The notes beneath the pieces were generated by a model. The model made no database searches. It was not told where the DNA came from and saw nothing but the letters and a program-made list of their open reading frames with translations. Shown in pieces: positions 9,396 to 20,358 of a stretch of DNA of 55,461 nt. The position numbers were made by a program, and so were the translations under genes. Every line of letters starts with the position of its first letter. Within the stretch, counting starts at the first letter, position 1. The DNA is from Zygnema cylindricum (Eukaryota; Streptophyta; Zygnematophyceae; Zygnematales; Zygnemataceae), in contig JBBHKE010002943.1 in assembly GCA_037447655.1 (NCBI GenBank), positions 1-55,461 of the forward strand, written 5' to 3'.

Positions 9396-10434
9396 TGAAA
9401 CTCTGAGACCTCCATAATTCCTCAGAGTGGACAGCTTCCAAGAAGCCTCTAGGATAATCCTGACCCCTTTGTGTTTAAGCAAAAATAACTGCCACCCAGG
9501 CAGACAAAAACCCTGACCACATGCTACCCTGTGAAGGCAAGACTCCCTTGAGTTGATAGCAAAAAGAATCTCTAAATTTGCTCCCCTGAGTAGTAAGTTA
9601 TGGAGGGTCAAAGTTGACCTTTTATACAGAAGCTCTCTGGGAGAGGGGGTCCTATCTTTAATTTTTCAAAGTCCTATCTCTCTCACATACTCTATCTACT
9701 GATGTACGGAACCAATCAGAATTGAGTTCCGTACGCAAAAGTACAGCTGCCGGTGTACTTTATGTACGGACATTGTACGACATGGCTTAAATGTCGACAC
9801 ATGTCATATCTGGATTCGTGCCATAATCTCCGGAGATTCCACGATCCAACGAAATTTCGCCACGCGTCATTCGATTTGGCGATGGCCACAAACCGCCGAA
9901 ATCTTCCTCCGCGATCTCGGCGCTAATCTCGGCCCTCCGATTAAATTCGGATTTAATCTTAGCCGTAATAAATACTTGCACGGTATTTGTTTCAATTACG
10001 AAACAAATGCGCGGTATTGATTTTTGTCCGCACCATAATTCGTACATTATATATTACTGGATCTATGTATCCCGTAATCCATTTTAGTAAAATGATTTAT
10101 CCCACGTATAATCATATAAATAAATATCGTACTATATAATACTTAACACTACTGCTAGACTTAACGGCTAAGGCTACCGACTATTTCCTGTCTGCCGGCC
10201 GGTAGGTGCAAGGATCAATTCCTGCCGCCAGCACATACCTTTTAATTAAATAAACCCTAACTAATATAAATTTCGCGTAAACCTCAAGATAGCCTAGGTA
10301 GCTATGGCTCTAGCATCCTCTCCAATTTCTCAGTGACTGCGACAAGTTTGGAGAGAGAAGTTAGAGGTAGACTGCCTCGGCTTTTTTATTTCTTTTCAGA
10401 CCTAGAAAATCTAATAAAACCATTAGTTTCTACA
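9396..10434 (-). repeat. 3' LTR of element 1
   Basis: 1039 bp. It contains the palindrome ATTTGTTTC-N6-GAAACAAAT at 9985-10008 and six GTAC motifs within 9704-9779. The edge at 10434 abuts the polypurine tract. Confidence 0.85.
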
Positions 10435-10447
10435 CTCCCCTTATTTT

Positions 10448-11260
10448 CTAGTCAATCTTTAATTTCAGACCACACTTTTCCCTGCAGAAAATTAGCTTAG
10501 GGGAAGGCACAGGTTTGGTCATCATATCTGCTACCATCTCACTATCTGGTCGGTACTCTAAACTGATTATTTTGTTTTCTACTTTCTCTCTAACAAAGCT
10601 GAGTCTAATGTCCATGTGTTTAGCTTTAAAATGATGTTTAGGATTGGCAGAAATAGCGATTGCAGCCTGATTATCACAAAAAAAATTCTGCACACCACTC
10701 TTAAGGTGACCAAGCTCACCAAGCAAAGACTTGACCCACATCAATTTTTTTACAACAGAGCAAGAGGCCATATACTCAGCCTCCATGGTGGACTGAGCAA
10801 TAAATTTTTGTTGTTTGCTACTCCAACAGCAAGCCCCATCACCCACATATAATACATATCCAGAAGTGCATCTCCTCATAGGAGCATCACCATAACTAGC
10901 ATCGCTCCAAGTAGTGATGTCAGTAATCTCCCCACCCAAATGCACCCATAGATCCCTAGTTCCTATCAAGTATCTAAAAACTCTCTTAGGTGCCTCCCAA
11001 TCCTTCTTAGTGGGAGCATTTAGACTTCTACTCAGCACTCCTACAGCTGCAGCTAAATCCGGCCGGGTATAATTCATAAAATAGATTACACTTCCCACTA
11101 CTTGCCTGTAAGGAATAGTCTGCATGAACTTCTGTTCTTCTGGAGATAATTTCTCTTCTAAGACTATGACTCCTTCTTCCTCACTCCCCTCACTTCCCTT
11201 CTTCAACTCCATTGGAGTTGTACAACTATTAGCTTTATCCATTTGAAATTTTTCAAGCAT
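10448..11260 (-). pseudogene. copia reverse transcriptase C-terminus and RNase H (element 1)
   Basis: An open stretch of 270 codons. It starts in the thumb/connection region (NMLEKFQMDKA) and includes the region RPDLAAAVGVLSR. RNase H follows: ITTWSDASY, STMEAEYMA, FCDNQAAIAI and HMDIRLSFVREKV, giving the acidic catalytic residues D, E, D. The end LKLKID and stop lie ~13 bp from the LTR. A TAG at 11261-11263 cuts it off from the upstream polymerase; element 2 has a sense codon there (KEAIGNML). Confidence 0.8.
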
Positions 11261-11263
11261 GTT

Positions 11264-11926
11264 CTATATTGCTTCCTTTTGAGTCAATCTTATAATTTTT
11301 CTTTTTCGGTCTCTCTCCCCTTGAATTCCCAAAATATATTTTGCTCCACCCATATCCTTCATTTCAAATCTCCTCTTAAGATCAGTTTTCTGTTTATTAT
11401 TTTTTTCCATTGATTTACTTAAAACAAGCAAATCATCAACATAAATTGCAATGAATATGATACCTTCCTCATCTTCAAAAACATAGATTGAGTGATCTGA
11501 GCTGATCCGGATATATCCCAGACCGGTAAGAAACTCATCAAGCTTCTTCTTCCATTGTCGAGGCGCCTGTTTCAAACCATAAAGAGATTTAATATGCCGA
11601 CATACCTTACTCTCCTCTCCTTCCTCCACAAACCCTTCGGGTTGTCGCATGAAGATCTCTTCTTCCAATTTTCCATGCAAAAAGGTTGTTTTGATGTCCA
11701 TCTGGTTGACTTCCATGTCTTCCGCTGCTGCCAGGCTGAGAAGTATGCGGACGGAGGGAAATCTGACCACCGGGGCAAAGGTTTTCTCGTAGTCAATTCC
11801 CTCCTTTTGTGTAAATCCCTTTGCCACTAGTCGGGCCTTGCTGCGCTCGATTGTGTTATTTGGATTCAGTTTTAATTTGAAAACCCACTTAAAACCTATT
11901 AGTTTTCGGTTAGGTGGACAATCCAC
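11264..11926 (-). pseudogene. copia reverse transcriptase (element 1)
   Basis: Synthesises element cDNA in particles. Visible motifs are KWVFKLKLNP, ARLVAKGFTQ, GIDYEKTFAPVVR, MDIKTTFLHG, SLYGLKQAPRQW and the catalytic IAIYVDDLLVL. Upstream, a TAG replaces the Trp codon in DTWELVD (present in element 2), so the frame is closed at both ends. Otherwise the catalytic core is complete. Confidence 0.85.
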
Positions 11927-12528
11927 CAGCTCCTAAGTATCGGCTGCCATAATTGAGGCCATCTCCTCATTGATGGCTGTCTTCCACCGATTCCTTTCTG
12001 GACAAGTCATCGCCTCTCCATAAGTTTGAGGTTCATCTTGATGAGATAGTTTAGTTACCTTGTTATTAACCTATTTTTCTTGCAGTCTTTTGCTACTTCT
12101 CCTCCCCCCCCTCAAAATCTGAGACCGGAATAGATGGTTCTCTTGGATTCTTTTGAACAAACTCGGCTTCTCCCCTATCCCCGAATTAATTTCCACCACG
12201 TCTTCCGCTTCGGGTAGAGTTGTCGCTAGAGTTTCCACAGCCGAGTCCTTCTCCGTATGATTTGTACCTGCAAGATGTCATCGTCTCTAAAACCTGGATA
12301 GTTAGGAAGCTCAAAGTCATCAGAATTTTCTGACTCAAATCTGATTTTTACTGACTTTGTATATTTGAAGGGATCCACAGACTTTCCTTCATCCATAACT
12401 ACTAGATGATTTACTAAGATTATATCTTCTCTTTTTAGATCATAAACTCTGTATCCTTTAACATCATCATCATATCCTAATAAGTATCCCGGTTTTCCTT
12501 TATGATCTAGCTTCCAATTGGATACCGA

Positions 12529-13318
12529 TCAGTATCTAGACTGAACACTTGACTGCCGAAAAACCTTTAAATGAGATAAGTCTGGTTTTCCGGCCTGTCC
12601 ATCTCTCATAGGTGTTTGATCTTTTATAGCTGAAGTAAGAACTCTATTTTTGAGGTAATTAGCACAGTTCATTGCTTCTGCCCAAAACCTTTTTCCTATC
12701 TTTTTATCTGACAACATACTTCTAGCACTATCACTTAGTGTTCTATTTAACCTTTCAGCTACCCCATTCTGTTCCGGATTTTCTGGAACTGTCTTTTGGT
12801 GTTGGACCCCATCTTCACTAAAAAAATCCTCAAAGTGGTTAGAAGTATACTCTCCACCATTGTCACTCTTTACTCTCTTGATTGGAGTTTCATGGAGTTT
12901 TTCGCTCCATGCTTTATATTGTCTAAAACAGTTCTCAGCCTCTGACTTGTTTTGCAAAAAATATACTCAGGAATACCGAGACCAATCATCAGTTATAGTC
13001 ATCATAAATCTCTTTTTCCCCGTTGAGGGCACTCTTGCCGGTCCCCAAATATCTGTGTACTAGATCTAGATTTTTTTCTCCCTTATACGTGGCTGTTTTA
13101 GGAAAGGGTAATCTGTGTGCTTTACCTTGAGCACATCCACTACAATCACTTATATCATCATTCTCACTAAACTGAATCCCTTCCACTTCTCCCATCTTTT
13201 TCATCTCTCTTAACTTATCTAGATTCACATGCCCAAGCCTCTTATGCCACATCATAATATCATGAACACCAACATAATAAAATTTCTTCTTTTCATTATT
13301 TAAGATCAGCCTAAACAT
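12529..13318 (-). pseudogene. copia integrase (element 1)
   Basis: The N-terminal zinc region reads MWHKRLGHVNLDKL...DCSGCAQGKAH (HHCC). After frame damage near 12960-13060 the core resumes with KSDNGGEYTS (second catalytic Asp) and PEQNGVAERLNRT (catalytic Glu). The segment with the first Asp (DLVHRYLGTGKS) is altered: the usual HTD is changed and the frame is lost soon after. About 600 bp of degraded linker follow before the reverse transcriptase. Confidence 0.8.
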
Positions 13319-13492
13319 CCCATGGCTACCTTTCTCAGCAATGAAATAGACATCCTCATCAAAACTAGCAGTAAAGACTCCTTCCCTAGTGCTAGTGAAA
13401 AAATCCTTATCATCTAATAGAGATGTAGAGATAAGGTTTTTGTTCAGCTCCGGAATAAATAATACATCGGAGAATGTTAATATGGATGTCTT

Positions 13493-13738
13493 TCATTCTA
13501 CTAACACTTTTAGATCTACTGATCCTACAAGAGTAGTGGTGACTATCCTCCCATCTCCGTACTCTATCTCTACGTTGGTAATCTTTCTTATCTTAGTGAA
13601 CAGGTGTCTATCCTTACACATGTGCATGGAGGCACTTGAATCTACAATCCAGCGTGCTTCACCTTTCAATCCACCGTAAGCACATTTCTGCCTTCGTGGA
13701 ATTTCGACCTCATTTTTCGCCTCCAACTCCTCAATCAA
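13493..13738 (-). pseudogene. copia aspartic protease (element 1)
   Basis: Contains WIVDSSASMHMCKDRHLF. The catalytic triplet of retropepsins is D-S/T-G; here it reads D-S-S, whereas element 2 keeps D-S-G. The flap-side region EIEYGDGRIVTTTLVGSVDL is recognisable. The frame closes at 13493. Confidence 0.75.
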
Positions 13739-13836
13739 AAGGAGCTCATTGTCCTCGTCTTCGGATTCAGCCTCAAGTACCTGTGTGACAAGGGCCTTTT
13801 TCTTTCCTCTCAGGGTACCACCGGTCTGCCCCTCTT

Positions 13837-14795
13837 TTAACCAAGCTCGGTTAGCTCAGTGCACTCTGCCATATAGTGCCTCGGTTTCTTACAAAAATGA
13901 CATAAACCTTTGGGAGCCCTTGGTTTGAACTCTTCAGGTTGTTTTTTCTGCTCCCTACCCCCATAGTTTCCGACCGGTTTTCGGGAATCCTTGTTCCTCC
14001 AATCAGTCGCTGTTGCCAAGGCTTGGCCACTCTTTCCTCCCCTTCGGATCTCAATTGTATTCTCTCGAACGAGAATCATCCCTACCACTGAGTTCCATAT
14101 CCACCTTGAGTCCGGCAAGTCCTGCACACGGTTGACTATGTTCTCGAACTCATCAGGTAACTTCATCAGTAAACAGTTAACCTTTTCTTTTTCACTAAAA
14201 TCTTTTCCCGCACTCTCTAGCTCCATGAAGAGTGTAGCAAGCTCATTGCAAAAATCCAACATATTTCCCCCTTTGTATACATACTCCTTAACTTTCTGAT
14301 CAGCCAACTGTTGTTGCTGAATCGTACCACTTCAGTACATCTCTATGAGAGCCATCCAAAGATTGGATGCCCTTTCTACCTGCAAATGAGGACATGCAAG
14401 TCCTTGAGTGAGATGGCGTAGGATGAAGTACTTTGCCGCCATATTGTTGAAGTCTCAGGTTTCAGTATCATTCTCCTCGTTCCTCGGAATAGGTGACATG
14501 AATTTCGAACCAGTTGGTATTGGTGTGGTCGTCTCCTTCTCCTTTCTTTTGTCCACCACCACTCCTTCTTTTTCCTCCGTTGAAGATGGATCCTCTTTCC
14601 TGGTGAATCTGCTTCCTCCAAACCTGGAGGAATTCCAAGACTTGATGGACGCCCCAACCGTCCACTCACTATTCCCCAAAACCTTTTTTCGCATAGAGCT
14701 CCTATCATCATACTTTCCAAGTATATGAATCCAGTTCCATTAAAAATTGGTACCCTAGAGGGTGGGCCCATAACCTGAATCTCTAAGACCTCCAT
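13837..14795 (-). pseudogene. copia gag (element 1), starting inside the LTR
   Basis: The first ATG is at 14795, 20 nt inside the 5' LTR. The frame runs MEVLEIQVMGPPSRVPIFNG through the primer-binding site into the Gag N-terminal motif NGTGFIYLESMM. Frame changes near 14690 and 14340 split it. The downstream part (14307-13837) carries VKEYVYKGGNMLDFCNELAT, MKLPDEFENIVNRVQ and the knuckle CHFCKKPRHYMAEC, in which the usual Gly before His is Arg. A second ATG lies within the primer-binding site in the same frame, so the true start is uncertain. Confidence 0.75.
14761..14775 (-). other. half-tRNA primer-binding site of element 1
   Basis: GGTGGGCCCATAACC on the plus strand equals 15 consecutive nt around the CAU anticodon of plant initiator tRNA-Met, so the element strand GGTTATGGGCCCACC can pair with it. 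It directly abuts the LTR. Internal priming by a cleaved initiator tRNA is established for Drosophila copia and yeast Ty5. Confidence 0.8.
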
Positions 14796-15814
14796 AAGTC
14801 CTCAGAGTGGACAGCTTCCAAGAAGCCTCTATGATAATCCTGACCCCTTTGTGAATAACTGCCACCCTGGCAGACAAAAACTTTGACCACCTGCATCCCT
14901 GTGAAGGCAAGACTCCCATGAGTTGATAGCAAAAAGAATCTATGAATGTGCTCCCCTGAGCAGTAAGTTATGGAGGGTCAAAGTTGACCTTTTGTACAGA
15001 AGCTCTCTGGGAGAGAGGGTCCTATCTCCTAATTTTTCTAAGTCATATCTCTCTCACATACTCTATTTACCGATATACGAAACCAATCAGAATACAGTTC
15101 CGTACGAAAAAGTACAGCTGTCAGTGTACTTTATGTACGGACATTGTACGTCATGGCCTAAATGTCGACACATGTCATATCCGGATTCGGTGCTATAATC
15201 TCTGGAGATTCCACGATCCAATGTAATTTCGCCACGCGTCATCTGACGTGGCGATGGCCACAAACCGCCGAAATCTTCTTCCGCGATCTCGGCGCTAATT
15301 CCGGCCGTCCGATTAGAATTGAATTTAATTGTAGCCGTAATAAATACATGCGCGGTATTCATTTCACTTAAGAAATAAATGCGCGGTATTGATTTCTTGC
15401 TCGTACCGTATTCCGTACTTATACATTACCGGATCTATGTATACCGTAAACAATTACAATTAAATGATATCCTATGTTTACGTGTTTAAATAAATATCAA
15501 ACAACATACTACGTAATGTTATTCCTAGAGTTAACGGCTAAGGCTACCGGCTATTTCGTGTCTGCCGGCGGGTAGGTACAAGGATCAATTCCTGTTGGCG
15601 GCACATTCTTTTTAAATAAATAAACCCTAACTAATATAAATTTCCCGTAAACCTCGGGATAGCCAAGGTAGGCCATGGCTCTAGCTTCCTCTCCAATTTC
15701 TCAATGACTGCGACAAGTTTGAGAGTTGGAGAGAGAAGTTAGAGATAGACTGCCTCGACTTCTATATTTCTTTTCAGACCTAGAAAATACTAATAAAACC
15801 ATTAGTTTTCTACA
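14776..15814 (-). repeat. 5' LTR of element 1
   Basis: 1039 bp. The edge at 14776 reads TGAATCTC instead of TGAAACTC. It has small indels relative to the 3' LTR, for example a ~12 nt loss near 14850, so the insertion is not recent. The internal palindrome is degenerate here (ATTTCACTTAAGAAATAAAT at 15361-15380). Confidence 0.85.
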
Positions 15815-15819
15815 TTTAA

Positions 15820-15848
15820 CAACGAATAGATACTTAGTGCATAGATAT
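15820..15848 (+). mobile_element. 29 bp continuation of the split family 2 LTR
   Basis: CAACGAATAGATACTTAGTG and what follows match the intact LTR copy at 22519-22547 (GGCTAATAGATACTTAG). It bridges the right end of element 1 and the left end of element 2. Confidence 0.7.
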
Positions 15849-16902
15849 GAAACTCTGAGACCTCCATAAGTCCTCAGAGTGGACAGCTTCCAAGAAGCCT
15901 CTAGGATAATCCTGACCCCTTTGTGTTTAAGCAAAAATAACTGCCACCCTGGCACACAAAAACTCTGACCAACTTCACCCCTGTGAAGACAAGACTCCCC
16001 TGAGTCGATAGCAAAAAGAATCTCTGAATTTGCTCCCCTGAGCAGTAAGTTATGGAGGGTCAAAGTTGACCTTTTGTACAGAAGCTCTCTGGGAGAGGGG
16101 GTCCTATCTTCTAATTTTTCTAAGTCCTATCTCTCTCACAGACTCTATCTACTGATGTACGGAACCAATCAGAATTGAGTTCCGTACGCAAAAGTACAGC
16201 TGCCGGTGTACTTTATGTACGGACATTGTACGACATGGCCAAAATGTCGACACATGTCCAAATCCGGATTCGGTGCCATAATCTCCGGAGTTTCCACAAT
16301 CCAACGGAATTTTGCCACGCGTCATCCGATGTGGCGATGGCCACAAACCGCCGAAATCCTTCCTCCGCGATCTCGGCGCTAATCCCGGCCGTCCGATTAA
16401 ATTCGGCTTTAATCGTTGGCCGTAATAAATACATGCGCGGTATTTGTTTCATTTACGAAACAAATGCGCGGGTACTGATTTATGTCCGTACCGTATGTCG
16501 TACATTTACATATTACTGGATCTATGTATCCCCGTAATTAATTCTAGTTAAATGGTTTATCGCAAGAATACATATCTAAATAATTATCAAACTATATGCT
16601 ACGTAACAATACCTCTAGACGAAACGGCTAAGGCTACCGACTACTTCGTGTCTGCCGGCCGGCAGGTACATGGTTCAAATCCTGCCGCCGGCATATACAT
16701 TTTAATCAAATATATAAACCCTATAATAAAATTCCCGTAAACCTCAGGATAGCCAAGGTAGCCATGGCTCTAGCTTCCTCTCCAATTTCTCAGTGACTGC
16801 GACAAGTTTGAGAGTTGGAGAGAGAAGTTAGAGATAGACTGCCTCGACTTCTATATTTCTTTTCAGACCTAGAAAATACTAATAAAACCATTAGTTTCTA
16901 CA
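15849..16902 (-). repeat. 3' LTR of element 2
   Basis: 1054 bp, TGAAACTC to TTTCTACA on the plus strand. Carries the palindrome ATTTGTTTC-N6-GAAACAAAT at 16442-16465 and the GTAC cluster near 16158-16231. Confidence 0.85.
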
Positions 16903-16915
16903 CTCCCCTTATTTT

Positions 16916-17314
16916 CTAGTCAATCTTTAATTTCAGACCACACTTCTCCCTGCAAAAAATTAGCTTAGGGGAAGGCACAGGTTTGGTCATCATATCTGCT
17001 ACCATCTCACTATCTGGTCGGTACTCTAAACTGATTATTTTGTTTTCTACTTTCTCTCTAACAAAGCTGAGTCTGATGTCCATGTGTTTGGCTTTAAAAT
17101 GATGTTTAGGATTGGTAGAAATAGCGATTGCTGCCTGATTATCACAAAAAAAATTATGCACACCACTCTTAAGGTGAGCAAGCTCACCAAGCAAAGACTT
17201 GACCCACATCAATTCTTTTACAGCAGAGCAAGAGGCCATATACTCAGCCTCTATGGTAGACTGAGCAATATCCTTTTGTTGTTTGCAACTCCAACAGCAA
17301 GTCCCATCACCCAC
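16916..17314 (-). pseudogene. copia RNase H (element 2)
   Basis: Reads GDGTCCWSCKQQKDIAQ, STIEAEYMA, FCDNQAAIAI, HMDIRLSFVREKV to LKLKID, nearly identical to element 1. The first catalytic region is shifted out of frame upstream of 17314. Confidence 0.8.
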
Positions 17315-17522
17315 CTATGTATCACCCGCCTATAATTTGTATTCTGAAGTACATCTCCTCATCGAAGCATCACCATAAATGACATCACTCCAAGAAGTGA
17401 TGTCAATATTTTCCCCACCAAAATGCAACTATAGATCGCTAGTTCCTAACAATATCTAAAGACTCTCTTAGCTGCCTCCCAATCCCATTTAGTGGGAGCA
17501 TTTAGACTTTTACTCAGCACTC

Positions 17523-18881
17523 CTATAGCGCAGCTAAATCTGGTCGGGTACAATTCATAAAACAGATTAGACTTCCCAATACTTGCCTGTAAAGAATAGT
17601 CTGCATGAACTTCTGTTCTTCAAGAGATAATTCCTTTTCTAAAACTATGACTCTTTCTTCCTCACCCCCCTCATTTCCCTTCTTTAACTCCATTGGAGTT
17701 GTAAAACTATTAGCTTTATCCATCTAAAATTTTTCAAGCATGTTCCCTATTGCTTCTTTTTGAGTCAATCTTATAATCTTTCTTTTTTTATCTCTTTTTA
17801 CTTGAATTCCCAAAATATGTTTTTTTTCCCCCATATCATTAATTTCAAATCTCCCCTTAAGATCGGTTTTCATTTTATTCATTTTTTCCATTGATTTAGT
17901 TAAAACAAGTAAATCATCAACATATTGCAAAAAATATAACACCTTCCTCATCTTCAAAAACATAGATTGAGTGATCTGAGCTGATCCGGATATATCCTAG
18001 ACCGGTAAAAACTCATCAAGCTTCTTATTCCACTGCCGAGGCGCCTGTTTCAAACCATAAAGAGATTTAATCAGCCGGCATACCTTACTCTCCTCTCCTT
18101 CCTCTACAAACCCTTCGGGTTGTCGCATGAAGATCTCCTCTTCCAATTATCCATGCAAAAAGGATGTCTTGATGTCCATCTGGTGCACTTCCATGTCTTC
18201 CGCTGGTGCCAGGCTGAGAAGTATGCGGACGGAGGGAAATCTGACCACTGGGGCAAAGGTTTCATCGTAGTCAATTCCCTCTTTTTGTGTAAATCCCTTT
18301 GCCACTAATCGGGCCTTGTAGCGCTCGATTGTGTTATCTGGGTTCAGTTTTAATTTGAAGACCCACTTATAACCGATTGGTTTTCGGTGAGGTGGACAAT
18401 CCACCAGCTCCCAAGTATCGGCTGCCATAATTGAGGCCATCTCCCCATTGATGGCTGTCTTCCACCGGTTTCTTTTTGGACAAGTCATCGCCTCTCCATA
18501 AGTTTGAGGTTCATCTTGATGAGATAGTTTAGTTACCTTGTTATTAACCTGTTTTTTTTGTAGTCTTTTGCTACTTCTCCTTCCCCGCTCAAAATCTGAG
18601 GCTGGGATAGATGGTTCTCGTGGATTCATTCGAACAAACTCGGCTTCTCCCCTATCCCTTGATTCCGAATCAATTTCCACCACGTCTTCCGCTTCGGGTA
18701 GAGTTGTCAATGGAGTTTCCACATCCCAGTCCTTTTCGGTCTGATTTGTATCTGCAAGAATGTCATCTTCTCTAAAAACTGGATAGTTAGGGAGCTCAAA
18801 GTCATCGGAATTTTCTGACTCAAATCTGATATTTACTGACTTTGTATATTTGAAGGGATCCTCAGACTTTACTTCATCCAT
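17523..18881 (-). pseudogene. copia reverse transcriptase with acidic linker (element 2)
   Basis: From 18881 the post-integrase linker (acidic: SEDPFKYTKS, EAEDVVEIDSES) runs into DTWELVDCPPHRKPIGYKW, ARLVAKGFTQKEGIDYDETF and HQMDIKTSFLHG, where a stop closes the frame at 18147. The rest, including YVDDLLVLTKSMEK at 17963-17724, is in other frames. The linker Trp that is a stop codon in element 1 is intact here. Confidence 0.8.
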
Positions 18882-18938
18882 AACTACTAGATGCTTTACT
18901 AAGATTATATCTTCTCTTTTTAGATCATAAACTCTATA

Positions 18939-19514
18939 TCATTTAACATCCTCATCATATCCTAATAAGTATCCCAGTTTTCCTTTAGGATCTAGCTTCC
19001 AATTAGACCGATCTGTATCTAGACTAAATACTTGACTGCCGAAAACCTTTAAGTGAGATATGTCTGGTTTCCGGCCTGTCCATCTCTCATAAGGTGTTTG
19101 ATCTTTTATGGCTGAAGTAAGAACTCTATTTTTGAGGTAATTAGCACAGTTCATTGCTTCTGCACAAAACCTTTTTCCTATCTTCTTATCTGACAACATA
19201 CTTCTAGCACTATCACTTAGTGTTTTATTTAACCTTTCAGCTACCCCATTCTGTTTCGGGTTTTCTGGAACTGTCTATTGGTGTTGGACCCCATCTTCCT
19301 TCAAAAAATCCTCAAACTGGTTAAAAGTATACTCTCCACCATTCTCACTCCTTATTCTCTTGATTGGAGTTTCATGGAGTTTTTCGCTCCATGCTTTATA
19401 TTGTCTAAAACATTCTTGAGCTTCGGACTTGTTTTTCAAAAAATACACTTGGGAATACCAAAGACCAATCATCAGTGAAGTCATCATAAATCTCTTCCCC
19501 CCCGGTGAGGGCAC
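18939..19514 (-). pseudogene. copia integrase core (element 2)
   Basis: Two pieces: 19514-19275 with IRSENGGEYTFNQFEDFLKE (the expected SDNGGE Asp is Glu) and 19199-18939 with MLSDKKIGKRFCAEAMNCAN and FGSQVFSLDTD. The sequence between holds the Glu region with a stop. The N-terminal zinc region lies at about 19600-19760 in broken frames. Confidence 0.75.
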
Positions 19515-19767
19515 TTTAGCTGGTCCCCAAATATCTGTGTGTACTAGATCTAGAATTTTTTCCCCTTTATAGGTGGTTGTTTTAGGAAAGGGTAATCTGT
19601 GTGTTTACCTTGAGCACACCCACTTGACAATCACTTATATCATCACTCTCACTGAACTGAATCCCTTCCACCACTCCCATCTTTTTCATCTCTCTTAACT
19701 TATCTAGATTCACATGCCCAAGCCTCTTATGCCACATCATAATATCATGAACACCAGCATAATAAAG

Positions 19768-20358
19768 TTATTTCGTTTCATCACTTAAGATGAGCCTAAA
19801 CATCCCATGGATACCTTTCTCAACAATGAAATAGACATCCTCCTCAAAACTAGCAGTAAAGACTCCTTCCCTAGTGCTAGTGCAAAAACCCTTATCATCT
19901 AATACGGATGTAGAGATAAGGTTTTTGTTCAGCTCCGGAATAAACAATACATCGAAGAATGTTAATATGGATGTCTTTCCTTCTACTAACACTTTCAGAT
20001 CTATCGATCCTACAAGAGTAGTGGTGACTATCCTCCCATCCCCGTACTCTATCTCTACGGTAGGAATCTTTCTTATCTTAGTGAACAGGTGCCTATCCTT
20101 ACACATGTGCATGGAGGCACCTGAATCTATAATCCAGCCTGCTTCACCTTTCAATCCAGTGTAAGCACATTTCTGCCTTCGTGGAATTTCAACCTCATTT
20201 TTTTCCTCCAACTCCTCATCCAAAAAGAGTTGATCGTCTTCTTCCTCTGATTCTGCCTTAAGTACCTGTGTGACAAGGGCCTTTTTCTTTCCTCTCGGGG
20301 TACCACCGGTCTGCCCCTCTTTTAACCAAAGCTCGGTTAGCTTACTGCACTCAGCCAT
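19768..20358 (-). pseudogene. copia protease and pre-integrase region (element 2)
   Basis: A 196-codon open stretch starting in the last part of the zinc knuckle (MAEC). It contains AGWIIDSGASMHMCKDRHLF with the intact D-S-G catalytic triplet, then EIEYGDGRIVTTTLVGS and LFIPELNKNLISTSVLDDKG. It closes at 19768 before the HHCC region. This is the best-preserved protease in the window. Confidence 0.8.

Larger units (their letters stand above)
9396..15814 (-). mobile_element. family 1 Ty1/copia retrotransposon, full-length but decayed (element 1)
   Basis: A 6419 bp element with LTRs at 9396-10434 and 14776-15814, both 1039 bp, from TGTAGAAAC to a GAGTTTCA-type end. A polypurine tract (AAATAAGGGGAG on the minus strand) adjoins the 3' LTR and a half-tRNA-Met primer-binding site adjoins the 5' LTR. 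Order on the minus strand is gag, protease, integrase, reverse transcriptase, RNase H, the copia order. It lies in a family 2 LTR with a 5 bp duplication TTTAA, so it is the younger of the two. Stops and frameshifts in every domain show it is dead. Confidence 0.9.
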
